From Limnohabitans sp. WS1 (GTDB taxonomy: Bacteria > Pseudomonadota > Gammaproteobacteria > Burkholderiales > Burkholderiaceae_C), in assembly GCF_003063265.1 (NCBI RefSeq), contig NZ_NERU01000011.1:78170-142169 (forward strand): a DNA stretch of 64,000 bases, given 5' to 3'. Every line of letters starts with the position of its first letter. Positions within the stretch are counted from its first letter, which is position 1. Positions 52,350 to 62,088 of the stretch are shown one piece after another. The notes under the pieces were generated by a model. It saw only the letters and a program-made list of their open reading frames with translations. It was not told the DNA's origin and did not search any database. A program made the position numbers and the translations under genes.

Positions 52350-54092
52350 TTATTTCTGGATCAGGTATTCAGGCGCGGCCATCACCAACAAGATGGCCGC
52401 TTTCACGCGGTTGAGTTGGCCTGTTGCATTCGATGCGCTGATGGTGGCCACGGCGGTGCTCAATTCAGACAAAGTCGTGGCGGGGATGGCGTCTGCCGCC
52501 AGGCGCAAATTCAGGTGCGCCAAGAGCTTGGGTGCGTCAGTGGCGAGGCTCAGCTCGTGAGCGTAATTGGCGGTGACATCACCACTGGCGATGCCATTGC
52601 CGATGACCGACTGCATGAAGTTGAGGTAACCCGCGATGGTGCTTTCGTTGAGCAGCTGAAACTCCGGGGCCGTGATCTGGTTGGCGGCCAATTCATGGCC
52701 CGGTGGCACATAGCCTGGACGAAAGAAATTGAACACCGATGGGCTGCGCCAAGGGCTTTGGCCCAGGCGGCTGGCAGGGTCGCTCGTGTCACCGATGGCC
52801 CAGCGACCTGAGGCGCTGGTGATGCCGAAGCTGCGCCCCCATTGCACAAAACGGTGCACGGGCTCACGCAGGCGCCCAGATGCATTGCCAGAGGGTGTTG
52901 CGCGTGCTTCAGGGTCGAGCAAAACGGCGCGCAAGGTGGCTTTCAAGTCACCGCGCACACCGCGCCCATTGTTGTTGAACACGGCGGCAACACGGCCCAC
53001 ATAAGCGGCGCTGGGGTGGCTCATGGTGTAGCGCTGGATGAGTTGACGCCCCATAAAAGGCCCCACGTTGGGGTGATTGGCCAAGGTGTCCAAGGCCAAA
53101 AACAGCGCTTGTGGGCCACTGAGTGAGCCCGCGATGGTGGTGCCCAAAACAGACTTGTCGCCAGTTTGGAAGTTGGCGATGTTGTGTTTCATGGGGCGGG
53201 TGACGTGCGCGTAATCCGTTGCATCCACGCGATCGCGTTCCCACCCGGTGAACACGCTGGCCAGTTGGCTGATGTCTTGCGGCGAGTAACTGTCGATGGT
53301 TTGGCCGTTGTTCAGGCGCGGCGTGCCATCGCTGTTCAGTTGCACCAAGCCGATGCTGAACAACTGCATGACTTCGCGGGCGTAGTTTTCGTCGGGCACG
53401 CGCCCCGTGAACGTGTCTTCCTTGCGGTTGCCCAACATGTTCAGGTAACTGCCCATGCCCACGCTGAGGGTCACTTCTTGCAAAAGCTGTCTGTACGTGC
53501 CAAAGGCATTTTTCTCCAGCAAATCGGCGTAATGGGCCATGCACAGGCCCCGCCATTCGATGGGCAAACCCTGCATGGAGACCACAAAAATCTCGGACAA
53601 GGCCAGTGTCATGCGCTGACGAACGGGGTCGGGACTGCTCATCAACTTGAGCCAAATGGCGTTGTCAGTCCCCGTGAAGTTGCTTCGGTTGGCTTCTACG
53701 GCATAGCCGTTGGCAACCATCCAGTCGTAGCGCGTGATCGCTTGCACAGGCAGGTCCAATTGCGAATCCAACCAGTTGGCAAAGCCCGAGGTTTTGACCG
53801 CTGCAATAGTTTCGGCCGATGCTGAAAACCCCGCTTGGGTCAGGAAGCGAACAGCCTCTGCATCGGAGGGGGCGGGCGCAGAATTTGTGCCATTTTCACT
53901 GCCGCCACCCCCACACGCGGCCAACAACAGGCCTGCCGCAGCCAAGGGCGTGCTCTTGAGCGTGGGCGAGGACAAGCCCAAAGAAGCCGTTGGCTCAACA
54001 GACGGGGCAAAGGCCTCTGATGGCGCTTGGCTGCACACTGCTGCGGCAAGAGAGGGGACAGTGCGTGGGGCGCAGGGTTGGACGGGATTCAT
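52350..54092 (-). CDS. DUF1800 domain lipoprotein
   Basis: 580 residues. A lipobox (LLLAACGGGG) follows an unusually long N-terminal region of about 50 residues, so the true start may be further in. DUF1800 features include FLTQAGFSAS, RQRMTLALSEIFVVS, DENYAREVMQLFSIGL and PSVFNFFRPGY. Function unknown. Paired with DUF1501, probably as a periplasmic unit. Confidence 0.88.
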   Translation of the reverse strand: MNPVQPCAPRTVPSLAAAVCSQAPSEAFAPSVEPTASLGLSSPTLKSTPLAAAGLLLAACGGGGSENGTNSAPAPSDAEAVRFLTQAGFSASAETIAAVKTSGFANWLDSQLDLPVQAITRYDWMVANGYAVEANRSNFTGTDNAIWLKLMSSPDPVRQRMTLALSEIFVVSMQGLPIEWRGLCMAHYADLLEKNAFGTYRQLLQEVTLSVGMGSYLNMLGNRKEDTFTGRVPDENYAREVMQLFSIGLVQLNSDGTPRLNNGQTIDSYSPQDISQLASVFTGWERDRVDATDYAHVTRPMKHNIANFQTGDKSVLGTTIAGSLSGPQALFLALDTLANHPNVGPFMGRQLIQRYTMSHPSAAYVGRVAAVFNNNGRGVRGDLKATLRAVLLDPEARATPSGNASGRLREPVHRFVQWGRSFGITSASGRWAIGDTSDPASRLGQSPWRSPSVFNFFRPGYVPPGHELAANQITAPEFQLLNESTIAGYLNFMQSVIGNGIASGDVTANYAHELSLATDAPKLLAHLNLRLAADAIPATTLSELSTAVATISASNATGQLNRVKAAILLVMAAPEYLIQK

Positions 54093-54121
54093 AGATGTTC
54101 ATGTGGACATGATCACCTGAT

Positions 54122-54437
54122 TTTAGTTATTTTGTAATCACTTTGGACTCACCCTATACGGTGACGGCCGCTCAACGCGGTTACCCCGCGATAGAAGGCT
54201 GGGCCGAGGACGATGCCAAGTTGGGCAAAGCCAGTCGGAAAGTGGATTGATTGGGGTTTTGCCTTTTTACGCCGCGAACACTTCCTGCAGCGTAAGAAGG
54301 CAAAAACCCAAGTGCATGGGTATGTCGAAAGCGTTGATCTAAATGATGCGACTTGGTACGACCATGTGCATGTCGTGCCTCGGGTTGAGCGTGAAGAACC
54401 CTGTCTGGCCTTTGCTCAAAAACCGGTCAAAAAATAG
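54122..54437 (+). pseudogene. Possible frameshifted small gene remnant
   Basis: Frame A (54122-54250) encodes ...YTVTAAQRGYPAIEGWAEDD and ends KVD-stop; a second frame beginning at ATG 54213 continues WIDWGFAFLRREHFLQRKKA to 54437. Both meet at a shared KVD/WIDW point, suggesting one protein broken by a frameshift. No family recognised. Otherwise the interval 54093-54490 holds nothing clear. Confidence 0.25.
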
Positions 54438-54490
54438 TCGACTCTTGGATTTTTTCCTCCAATCAAAAGACAGCCAAAATCCTGCAAGGG

Positions 54491-55606
54491 TCAAATTTTT
54501 AAAGGTGCGCCGTAACCCGTCAGCTCCAAATAACCATGGCCGAGCAAACGCTCGCCATGCATCAGACTGACCGCACCTTCCCAATAAAAACCGCCCGTGC
54601 TGGCCCGTGCATCGATCTCTTGGCCCAGCATGAGCGGCACCAATCTGTAGCGCTCTTGACCCACCCACAAATCCATGGGGATGGGGTAGTCGATCAAAGA
54701 CTTGGCCCGCCAACGGCCTGCGCTCTGCCAGCGAAGACCCTGCCAACCTTTGGCAAGGCGGCCAGCTGCGTCACGGGCATCCACATGGGTGTAGATCGCG
54801 GCCGCTTTGTCGTTGCGAATCTGAAAAGCCATCAGCGTGCCGCCGTCCAGCAAGTTGATGCCCAACCAGTCCCACCCCACGGCCCCAGGCATCATCAGTT
54901 GGCTGGACCACTCGTGATCGAGCCAAGCTTTGCCCTCCAGCGTTTGGGTTTGCTTTGCCAAAGTCACTGCGGCTTTCACATTCAAAGGTGCACGGCTGTA
55001 GTAGTGGCTGGCCTGCAAGGCGTCTGGGCCTTTGGACGAAAAGCCCTCTTGGCCACGCAAAAGGGCGGGCTGCGCAGCGCTGGCATCCAAAGACACGGCA
55101 AAACCTTCGCCTGCAAAGCGGCCTGCGTACACCTCGCCCGCTGCGCCTTGCACACGGCGCAAGTGCCAATCTTCAAACTGCAAATCGGTGTCCGTTGTCT
55201 CTGCGCGAAGCAGGGTTCCGTTCAAACGACCCGCCCGGTTGGCATGTAAAAAAACATTTTTGGCGGCCACCGCCACGGCCGCATGCGCAAAAAGCAATTG
55301 GGTCGGTGCCAGTCGGCTGGGGTTCTCTGGCGAATGCTGGGTTCGGCTGCGGAAAAAGGTCAACTGAAAACCCATGGCCGTTGGGCCCTGTCCCAGCCAT
55401 CCCGTCAGGTACCACCACTCGGTGCGGTAGTCGGGGTGTGAACCGTGATCTCTGGGAAAGTTCAAGCGACGCGGCTTGACGGGTGGATAAAACGGAGCCT
55501 GTAAAGCGGACGCAGCGGCAATCTGCGTGGGCCAAGCTGACAGGCCTGCCGCCATCATGGCGGCGGTTTGTAGGGCAAGCCGCCGATTGGCCGAGGGTTG
55601 TGTCAT
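54491..55606 (-). CDS. AttH-like lipocalin-fold protein (CrtC/hydroxyneurosporene synthase family)
   Basis: 371 residues with an N-terminal export signal (possible Tat, NRRLALQTAAMM). The EWWYLTGWL motif and WLDHEWSS, GWDWLGINLLDGG segments define the AttH/CrtC group, which has two lipocalin-like domains. Encoded directly after an FtsX-type permease and ATPase, as in AttEFGH-like systems, so it is likely the periplasmic partner. ATG 55606 preferred. Confidence 0.82.
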   Translation of the reverse strand: MTQPSANRRLALQTAAMMAAGLSAWPTQIAAASALQAPFYPPVKPRRLNFPRDHGSHPDYRTEWWYLTGWLGQGPTAMGFQLTFFRSRTQHSPENPSRLAPTQLLFAHAAVAVAAKNVFLHANRAGRLNGTLLRAETTDTDLQFEDWHLRRVQGAAGEVYAGRFAGEGFAVSLDASAAQPALLRGQEGFSSKGPDALQASHYYSRAPLNVKAAVTLAKQTQTLEGKAWLDHEWSSQLMMPGAVGWDWLGINLLDGGTLMAFQIRNDKAAAIYTHVDARDAAGRLAKGWQGLRWQSAGRWRAKSLIDYPIPMDLWVGQERYRLVPLMLGQEIDARASTGGFYWEGAVSLMHGERLLGHGYLELTGYGAPLKI

Positions 55607-55611
55607 GTCTT

Positions 55612-58158
55612 TCACCAATCGGCCCTCAGGCTTTCGGCCAAGCGTTTGGAATCCAGCCCTTGGCCAGCCGCCCAACGCGCCGCCAGCACGCCCAGCATCA
55701 GCAGCACAGCACTGATCGCCAACCACTGCCCCACATCCAAATGCGTGTTCATGGTCCAGTGAAAAGACTCAGGGTTCACTTTGTGGATCAAGATCTGGCT
55801 CATCAAACCACCCAAGACACTGGCCCACACCACGGCCACAGCCAAGAGCAAACCGACTTCCAAAGACACCAGGCGCAAGCTGTCTTGGTGTGATAGCCCC
55901 AAGTGCGCCAGCAAGCCGAACTCGCGCCGCCTCAAAAGCAACTGACCAGTGACACCCGCCGCCACCGAAAACAGGGCCACAAACAAAGCCGCAGCTTCCA
56001 GGGCGTAGGTCATGGCAAAGCTGCGGTCAAAAATTTTGAGCGACAGCTGACGCACATCGCTGGCACTGATCCATTTGAGTTGCGTGAGTTCTGGCACTTG
56101 GCGCTGGATGTTGGCGATGACTTGCGCCGTGTCTGCACCGTTTTCTACCCAAACCGAAACGCTGGAGCGCGAACGGTCGCCCGTGATGGCCTCGTAGTCT
56201 GCGGTCGACATGATCACCGAGCCGTGTTGGCGGCCATAGTCTCTGTATAAGCCGCCGACCCACACTTTGGACGGACCCTGCGAGCCCAGTGGCAAGCTGG
56301 CTTCTTCGCCCACACGCCAGCCGTACAGGTCGGCCATGGCCTCGGAACCAAAAACCACCCGATGCTTTTGCCCATCCACAGCTGGCAACTTGGACAAACC
56401 CACCAAGGCCACCGACTGCATCGGGTCTTGCAAGTTCACAGGCTTCGCAATCAACACCACCTCAGGCCGGTCGTTGGCGATGCGCAGATTTCTTTGGCGG
56501 CTGGTTTCCACCTTTTGCACTTGAGGCACTTTGGCCACCAAAGACTGCACCGCCGGGTCAAACCCCGGCTGATCGACCATCGACTGGCTGCTGGTGTAAA
56601 GGTCAGCGGGCAACACCAAACCCAACCAATCAGACACCGAGGTTCTGAAACTGCTGACCATGACCATCATGGCCACGGTCAATGAAAACGCCGCCACCGT
56701 GCCCGCAATCAAAGGCGTGGCCGCAGAGGGCGCTTGCGCCAGCCGCCAAACGGCCAAGCGAACCACAGCCGGAACGCGCAAAGGCGCCACAACACGCGAC
56801 AACGCACCCCAGAGCTTGGACAAAATCCACGGCACCGCCAAAAGCCCGGCGCACAGCAGCGCCGCAATCGCCCCATAGGCGGCCCAGGGCAAGCTACCCA
56901 GCGTGGGCAACATCAGCAACACCACGGCCAGCGCAGCGCTCAGCAGACTCCACTTCAAAGTGGGCAAGCTCAGCACCAGTGTTTCGGCTTGGCCCGCACG
57001 CAACAAAGCCATGGGCCGACGCCAATTGATTTGCGACAAAGGCAGCCACGCAGATGCCAAGCCCATCAGCACCGCGGCCATGGCAAAAACAAACAGCGCC
57101 ACCCAGTCAATGACCATGGCAGCGGGTGCGCCCGAAAAGTAGTTGCCGCCCAAGTCACCCCCCACGATGCGCATCAAAACGGCCGCCAACAACAAGCCCA
57201 TGCCCACACCCAAGGCACCCCCCAAAGCACCAATCAGCCCGCCTTGAGCCCAAACAAAGCGCCGAAGCCACGACTCGCTGGCTCCCAGCACACCCAACAA
57301 AGCCAGCTCGGCCCGCTGACGAACAATGGACAAATGCACCGCTGTGGACACCAAAAATCCCCCCGTGAGCAAGGCCACCATGGCCAGCACCGTCAGGTTC
57401 ACCCGGTAGGCCCGCGACAGCAGCGACATGCGCCGGTCGCGGTCTTGTGTGGCCACCAATTGCAGGGATTCAGACTGCGCTTTTAATGTGTCACTCAGCC
57501 CCTGTGTGCTTTGCCAATCTTCGAGGCGCAGGTCCAGCCTGGACACCACACCCAGTCGCTTGAAGGCCCATTGCGCACTGCCAATGTCCATCACGCCAAT
57601 CACTTGCGCTGCAGCGCCTGGAACCTCGCCTGCCACCCGCAAGTTCACCGAATCCAGGCCATGCCGCAGGGTTATGCTGTCGCCCACCTTGACGTTCAAA
57701 ACTTCCAAAGCTGCACGCGACAAAAACAGCGCCTTGGCATTGAACAAATCAACGGCATCCCCTGTGGAAGAAGGCGACAAAGAGGGCAGCAAAGACGGCG
57801 ACACCACGGCGGCTTTGAAAATATCCAGGCCCAGCACCGTCAGTTGGTCGGTGCGCACCACCAGCACAGGGCTCACAGCTTGGATGCCCAAAGCCGCCCG
57901 GCGACGGTCCCAGTCTTCGATTTGCCGGTCATCTATCTCGCCCAAAGGCGCAACCAACTGGGCCGATGCTTGGCCATTGACCGTGTCCAAGGCTTGGCCA
58001 AACGAGGCGAGTGCCGAATGGTTCACGGTGTGAATGGCCACCGCCAGCATCACACCGATGGCCACCATCACCAGCGCAACCAACCAGCGCGTCCAAGCTT
58101 GGATGGAAGCGCCTTTCAACAACCAAAGGAAAAGGACCTGCTGGCCCGTCAAGCTCAA
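55612..58158 (-). CDS. ABC transporter permease, FtsX/MacB-type, two modules
   Basis: About 848 residues with roughly ten transmembrane helices: an N-terminal helix, a large periplasmic domain, three helices, a middle pair, a second periplasmic domain and a final three-helix FtsX module. Resembles lipoprotein/lipid extractors rather than importers. The start is a TTG (58158) overlapping the ATPase stop as TTGA; a second TTG is one codon upstream. Confidence 0.87.
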   Translation of the reverse strand: MSLTGQQVLFLWLLKGASIQAWTRWLVALVMVAIGVMLAVAIHTVNHSALASFGQALDTVNGQASAQLVAPLGEIDDRQIEDWDRRRAALGIQAVSPVLVVRTDQLTVLGLDIFKAAVVSPSLLPSLSPSSTGDAVDLFNAKALFLSRAALEVLNVKVGDSITLRHGLDSVNLRVAGEVPGAAAQVIGVMDIGSAQWAFKRLGVVSRLDLRLEDWQSTQGLSDTLKAQSESLQLVATQDRDRRMSLLSRAYRVNLTVLAMVALLTGGFLVSTAVHLSIVRQRAELALLGVLGASESWLRRFVWAQGGLIGALGGALGVGMGLLLAAVLMRIVGGDLGGNYFSGAPAAMVIDWVALFVFAMAAVLMGLASAWLPLSQINWRRPMALLRAGQAETLVLSLPTLKWSLLSAALAVVLLMLPTLGSLPWAAYGAIAALLCAGLLAVPWILSKLWGALSRVVAPLRVPAVVRLAVWRLAQAPSAATPLIAGTVAAFSLTVAMMVMVSSFRTSVSDWLGLVLPADLYTSSQSMVDQPGFDPAVQSLVAKVPQVQKVETSRQRNLRIANDRPEVVLIAKPVNLQDPMQSVALVGLSKLPAVDGQKHRVVFGSEAMADLYGWRVGEEASLPLGSQGPSKVWVGGLYRDYGRQHGSVIMSTADYEAITGDRSRSSVSVWVENGADTAQVIANIQRQVPELTQLKWISASDVRQLSLKIFDRSFAMTYALEAAALFVALFSVAAGVTGQLLLRRREFGLLAHLGLSHQDSLRLVSLEVGLLLAVAVVWASVLGGLMSQILIHKVNPESFHWTMNTHLDVGQWLAISAVLLMLGVLAARWAAGQGLDSKRLAESLRADW

Positions 58159-58817
58159 CAAACCAAGCCCTTTTTGGTCAGGCGCAGCGTTCTGCCCATG
58201 GCCCTGGCCGCCTCGTCAGAGTGGGTGACCATGACCAGACTGGTCTGGCGCTCTTTGCACAAGCCAATCAGCAGGGCCAGCGTCTTGGCGGCGGTGTCGG
58301 TGTCCAGATTGCCGGTGGGCTCGTCTGCAAACACCACTTTGGGCCGATGCACCAGCGCACGCGCCAGCGCCACACGCTGCTGTTCACCGCCGGACAAACT
58401 GGTGGGCTTGGCGTCTAGCCGTGTGGCCAAGCCCAAGTCGCCCAACAGCTCTCGCGCCGCCTCTGCGGCGTCCTGGCCAGAAGCATTGCCCAACAAACAA
58501 GGCACCATGACGTTTTGAAGTGCTGACAAATGTGGCAGCAGGTGGAACGCCTGAAACACAAAACCCATGTCGGCTTGACGACAAGCGCGCCGCTGCTCAG
58601 CCGACCACGCCGACGTGGGCTGGCCAGACCAATGCACCTCGCCATGGGTTGGGACTTCAAGCCCCGCCATGATGTTCAGCAAGGTGGACTTGCCGCAACC
58701 CGACGTGCCCTGAATGGCCACATGCTCACCCAAAGCCAGGTCAAACGACAGGCCTTCAAACAGCCATTCACCTGGCATATGGGCGTGGCCCACTGACATT
58801 AAACTTAAAACAGACAT
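58155..58817 (-). CDS. ABC transporter ATP-binding protein (LolD/MacB-like)
   Basis: 220 residues. Walker A GTSGCGKS at 37-44, signature LSGGEQQR, Walker B VVFADEPTGNLD, H-loop VTHSD. Belongs to the LolD/FtsE-like group that works with FtsX-type permeases. First gene of the three-gene leftward operon. Confidence 0.93.
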   Translation of the reverse strand: MSVLSLMSVGHAHMPGEWLFEGLSFDLALGEHVAIQGTSGCGKSTLLNIMAGLEVPTHGEVHWSGQPTSAWSAEQRRACRQADMGFVFQAFHLLPHLSALQNVMVPCLLGNASGQDAAEAARELLGDLGLATRLDAKPTSLSGGEQQRVALARALVHRPKVVFADEPTGNLDTDTAAKTLALLIGLCKERQTSLVMVTHSDEAARAMGRTLRLTKKGLVC

Positions 58818-59040
58818 GGATCAAAGCCGAGGTGTGAGCGGGGAGGGGAGGGGTGGTGTGTGTACCCAATCCATTGTGTCGGTGATTATGGTTCGCGTCG
58901 CCTAGCTTTGCTCAATGGGCCTGACAGTCAGCACACTTTGGGGTTTAGGTACGATCCAACCCCAGCGATCTGCCCATGGCGGTTTTAATGCCCCCCGAAT
59001 TCCCTGTTCTTGCATTTATCGCGCTTAACCTCCTATTCCT

Positions 59041-61056
59041 TTGGCTGATCCCAACCCAACCCCCACCGCCAATAGCACTGCTCAAGTTGATGTTCAACAA
59101 GAGTTGCGTCATGTGCGCGCACTCATGCACCTTGAGCAACAGGAAGACCAGGCGCAGTTCAAGCTCAAAAACGCCAGTGCCAGCATCAAGGAGCGCCGTC
59201 GGCGTGGCCTGACTTGGTACCCCGTCACCATCACCCAAGAAGACATTGGGTTTGGGGGCAAGGTGGTGCTGGAGCTGGAGCGCCCGGCGCATCGGCAAGA
59301 CCTGCACTTGTTTCAGGTGGGGGCGGCTGCGGCGCTGTTCAGCAGTGCGCCCGGCTATTCGGGGCCAGACCGGCCCGTGGTGAGCGGCGTGGTGACCCGC
59401 GTGCGGCGCAACAAGCTGCTGTTGGCCACCACCAAAGAAGCGCTGCCCGACTGGGTGCTGGACGGCAACACGCTGGGTGTTGACCTGACGTTTGACGAGG
59501 TCAGCTACCGCGAGATGAACCAAGCCCTGAGCGCCGTCATGGCCGCCCACGGCAACCGCTTGGCCGAACTGCGCGACGTGCTGCTGGGCGCTCAGGCCGC
59601 CCGCTTTCGCGAGCCCCAAGCCGACGACCTGTTTTACCCCAGTGCGCTCAACGACTCGCAACTGGCGGCGGTACGCCATGTGGTCACGGCGCAAGACGTG
59701 GCCATCATCCACGGCCCGCCCGGCACGGGCAAAACCACCACGCTGGTGCAGGCCATTTTGGAAACCATCCGGCGCGAGCGGCGCGTGCTGGTGTGCGCCC
59801 CCTCGAATACCGCCGTGGACCTGCTGACCGAAAAGCTGGCCGAGCGCGGTGTGAACGTGATCCGCTTGGGCAACCCCAGCCGCGTGTCGGAGCTGCTGCT
59901 CCAGCACACGCTGGACGCCGGGGTGATGGCCCACGCCAGCTACGCCAAGATGCACGCGATGCGCCAAACCGCCGAGCAGCACCGAGAGGCTGCCAGCGAA
60001 CGCGTGCGCAACTTTGGTTTTGAGGAGCGACAGCGCCGCCAATGGCTGCGTGAAGAAGCCCGCACGCTGCGCCAAGCTGCCGACGATTTGGAGCGCTTCA
60101 TGACCGAGGACGTGCTCGAATCGGTGCAGGTCATCACCTGCACGCTGGTGGGCGCCAGCCACCGTCACATTCGCCACCTGAGCTTTGAGACCGTCTTCAT
60201 CGACGAAGCCGCCCAGGCCTTGGAGCCGGGTTGCTGGATTCCCATTGCCAAGGGCCAGCGCCTGGTGTTGGCGGGCGACCACCACCAGCTGCCGCCCACC
60301 GTGAAAAGCGAAAAAGCCGCCCGCGAAGGCCTGCGCGAAACCCTGTTTGAAAAGTGCATCCAGCGCCAACCCAACACGGCCCGCATGCTGAAGGTGCAAT
60401 ACCGCATGCACGCGCACATCATGGGCTTCAGCTCACAGAAGTTTTATGGCGGCCAACTGGTGGCGCACCCCAGCGTGCGCGACGCTGACCTGGCCGCGTA
60501 TGACCCGCGCTTTAATGACCCGCGTTTTGCACCCGACCTGCCTGTGGAATTCATCGACACGGCGGGCTGTGGCTTCTCGGAACTGGCCATCCCCGAAAGC
60601 CGTTCAACCGCCAACCCTGAAGAAGCCCACTTGCTGCTGGAGCGACTGGCGCAGCTGCTTGCGCTAGGCGAGCCCACCGACCCAGACCAGCGCCCGCTTA
60701 CCATTGGCGTCATCGCGCCGTACCGCGCCCAAATCAACTATTTGAAAGACGCCATCGAAGACAGCGCTGTGCTGAACGACTTGCTGCTGCAACGCAGGCT
60801 CAGCGTGGGCACCGTCGATTCGTTTCAGGGCCAAGAGCGCGACATCATTGCCATCACCTTGACGCGCAGCAACCCCCAAGGCGAGATCGGTTTCCTGTCC
60901 GACATCCGCCGCATGAACGTGGGCATGACCCGCGCACGGCGCAAGCTGCTGCTGGTGGGCGATTCGTCCACGCTGTGCAAGCATCCGTTTTTTGGGGATT
61001 TGTTGACTTATGTGAAGGGGGTGGGGGGGTATCGCACGGCGCGTGAGGTGGCCTAA
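59041..61056 (+). CDS. SF1B helicase, UPF1/IGHMBP2-like
   Basis: 671 residues. Motif I GPPGTGKT at 225-232, motif Ia APSNTAVD, motif II FIDEAAQALEP, motif III GDHHQLPPT, motif IV PYRAQ, motif V TVDSFQGQE and motif VI VGMTRARR are all present, preceded by an OB-like N-terminal domain. Probably 5'-to-3' on DNA or RNA. The start is uncertain: TTG 59041, or ATG 59125. Its 3' end is duplicated at 62089. Confidence 0.9.
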   Translation: MADPNPTPTANSTAQVDVQQELRHVRALMHLEQQEDQAQFKLKNASASIKERRRRGLTWYPVTITQEDIGFGGKVVLELERPAHRQDLHLFQVGAAAALFSSAPGYSGPDRPVVSGVVTRVRRNKLLLATTKEALPDWVLDGNTLGVDLTFDEVSYREMNQALSAVMAAHGNRLAELRDVLLGAQAARFREPQADDLFYPSALNDSQLAAVRHVVTAQDVAIIHGPPGTGKTTTLVQAILETIRRERRVLVCAPSNTAVDLLTEKLAERGVNVIRLGNPSRVSELLLQHTLDAGVMAHASYAKMHAMRQTAEQHREAASERVRNFGFEERQRRQWLREEARTLRQAADDLERFMTEDVLESVQVITCTLVGASHRHIRHLSFETVFIDEAAQALEPGCWIPIAKGQRLVLAGDHHQLPPTVKSEKAAREGLRETLFEKCIQRQPNTARMLKVQYRMHAHIMGFSSQKFYGGQLVAHPSVRDADLAAYDPRFNDPRFAPDLPVEFIDTAGCGFSELAIPESRSTANPEEAHLLLERLAQLLALGEPTDPDQRPLTIGVIAPYRAQINYLKDAIEDSAVLNDLLLQRRLSVGTVDSFQGQERDIIAITLTRSNPQGEIGFLSDIRRMNVGMTRARRKLLLVGDSSTLCKHPFFGDLLTYVKGVGGYRTAREVA

Positions 61057-61182
61057 ATGGGTGCCTGCTTGAGCGCTGTTTGCCGTCAGGGACTTGCAGC
61101 GCAAGGGGGGTGCAAGTTGTACCCCAGTTGGCAACTATTGATCCGGCACGCTGATGTTTGAAATTTATTGCACAGACATCCC

Positions 61183-61258
61183 GTAGGTCGGTGGCTTTAG
61201 CCCCGACATTGCTGGCTTCGGCGTAGGCTGCATGTCGGGGCTAAAGCCACCGACCTAC
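61183..61258. repeat. REP-like hairpin, family B (second copy)
   Basis: 27-bp perfect arms, GTAGGTCGGTGGCTTTAGCC continuing CCGACAT (61183-61209) and complement (61232-61258). Differs from the 36012 copy by C-to-T changes matched by G-to-A on the other arm. It lies between the helicase and the antitoxin gene. Confidence 0.8.
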
Positions 61259-61300
61259 AACCGACAAACACAGGGGCAGTTCAATCTTCATAGGGCCGGA

Positions 61301-61657
61301 TCAATAGGCCGCTGCCCGTGATCGGCGGGCAGCACCTGCGCGCTTGTTGAGTGTGACGTCTCCTCCCAAGTGGTCGATCACCACGGACGGGCGATCAGGA
61401 AACTTGGCCACCAGTTCTAGCTTGCCGCCTATGCTCTCCACATAGTGGCGCATCGTTGAAAGCAGCATGTCGCTGCGCTTTTCCAAACGAGAAATGGTGT
61501 CCTGACGCACCCCCAAGGCGGCAGCCATTTGCTCTTGTGTTTGCTGGGCGGCATGGCGAAGGTCTTTGAGTGTCGCCAACTCCATGGCCCGATCCTCCAC
61601 CCGTTTTTTGCGATCTTTGGGCAGTGCAGCCATCACGTCATCGAGTTTTCTTGCCAT
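61301..61657 (-). CDS. XRE-family antitoxin (HigA-like)
   Basis: 118 residues with a Cro/C1 helix-turn-helix (EQMAAALGVRQDTISRLEK, about residues 42-60) and a C-terminal tail. Antitoxin of a type II RelE/Gp49 pair; it overlaps the 3' end of the upstream toxin gene by 20 bases. It would bind its own promoter upstream of the toxin. Intact, unlike the toxin. Confidence 0.85.
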   Translation of the reverse strand: MARKLDDVMAALPKDRKKRVEDRAMELATLKDLRHAAQQTQEQMAAALGVRQDTISRLEKRSDMLLSTMRHYVESIGGKLELVAKFPDRPSVVIDHLGGDVTLNKRAGAARRSRAAAY

Positions 61658-62027
61658 TTTTGGACTCCTTGGTTGATTGACTCAAAGTGCCCTGATGATC
61701 GTCGTAACGCGCATCGGCCACCGTGAGTAAGCGCTTGTAAAACCTGCGCTGATCTGCCCCACCTTTATCTCCACCCACCAGCAAGATGGCTTGTCGGCGG
61801 GGATCGAAGGCAAAGGCCACTCGTCAAACCTGACCATTCCAAGAAAACCGAAGTTCCTTCATGTTGCTGTGTCGTGAACCCTTCAGGGTATCGACGGTAG
61901 GTCGCCCCAATTCAGGTCCAAACATCGCCAGCAACTTGGCATGTGCCAAGAGTTCGTCTTGAAGTTCCTCGACCAAAGCTTCGAACTCAGCGTGGAAGGC
62001 GTCGTGAAACAGAACAGTCCAAGTCAT
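61638..62027 (-). pseudogene. RelE/Gp49-type toxin with in-frame TGA
   Basis: Codons 1-67 (MTWTVLFHDAFHAEFEALVE ... ELRFSWNGQV) and the continuing same frame after the stop (RVAFAFDPRRQAILLVGG ... RRFYKRLLTVADARY) together make one complete PF05973-type toxin. The single TGA at 61824-61826 stands where family members have tryptophan (W-R-V-A-F), so a TGG-to-TGA change is the simplest explanation. The N-terminal fragment lacks the catalytic C-terminal half. Confidence 0.85.
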
Positions 62028-62088
62028 TGCAAAATTATGGACTTAAAGACATATGGAGTCAAATCCATTTTGAGTGACAAACAGAACT

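Noticed and set aside
61824..61826. Selenocysteine readthrough of the toxin TGA
   Set aside because: No SECIS-like hairpin is apparent and the family has tryptophan here, so a nonsense mutation is the simpler reading.
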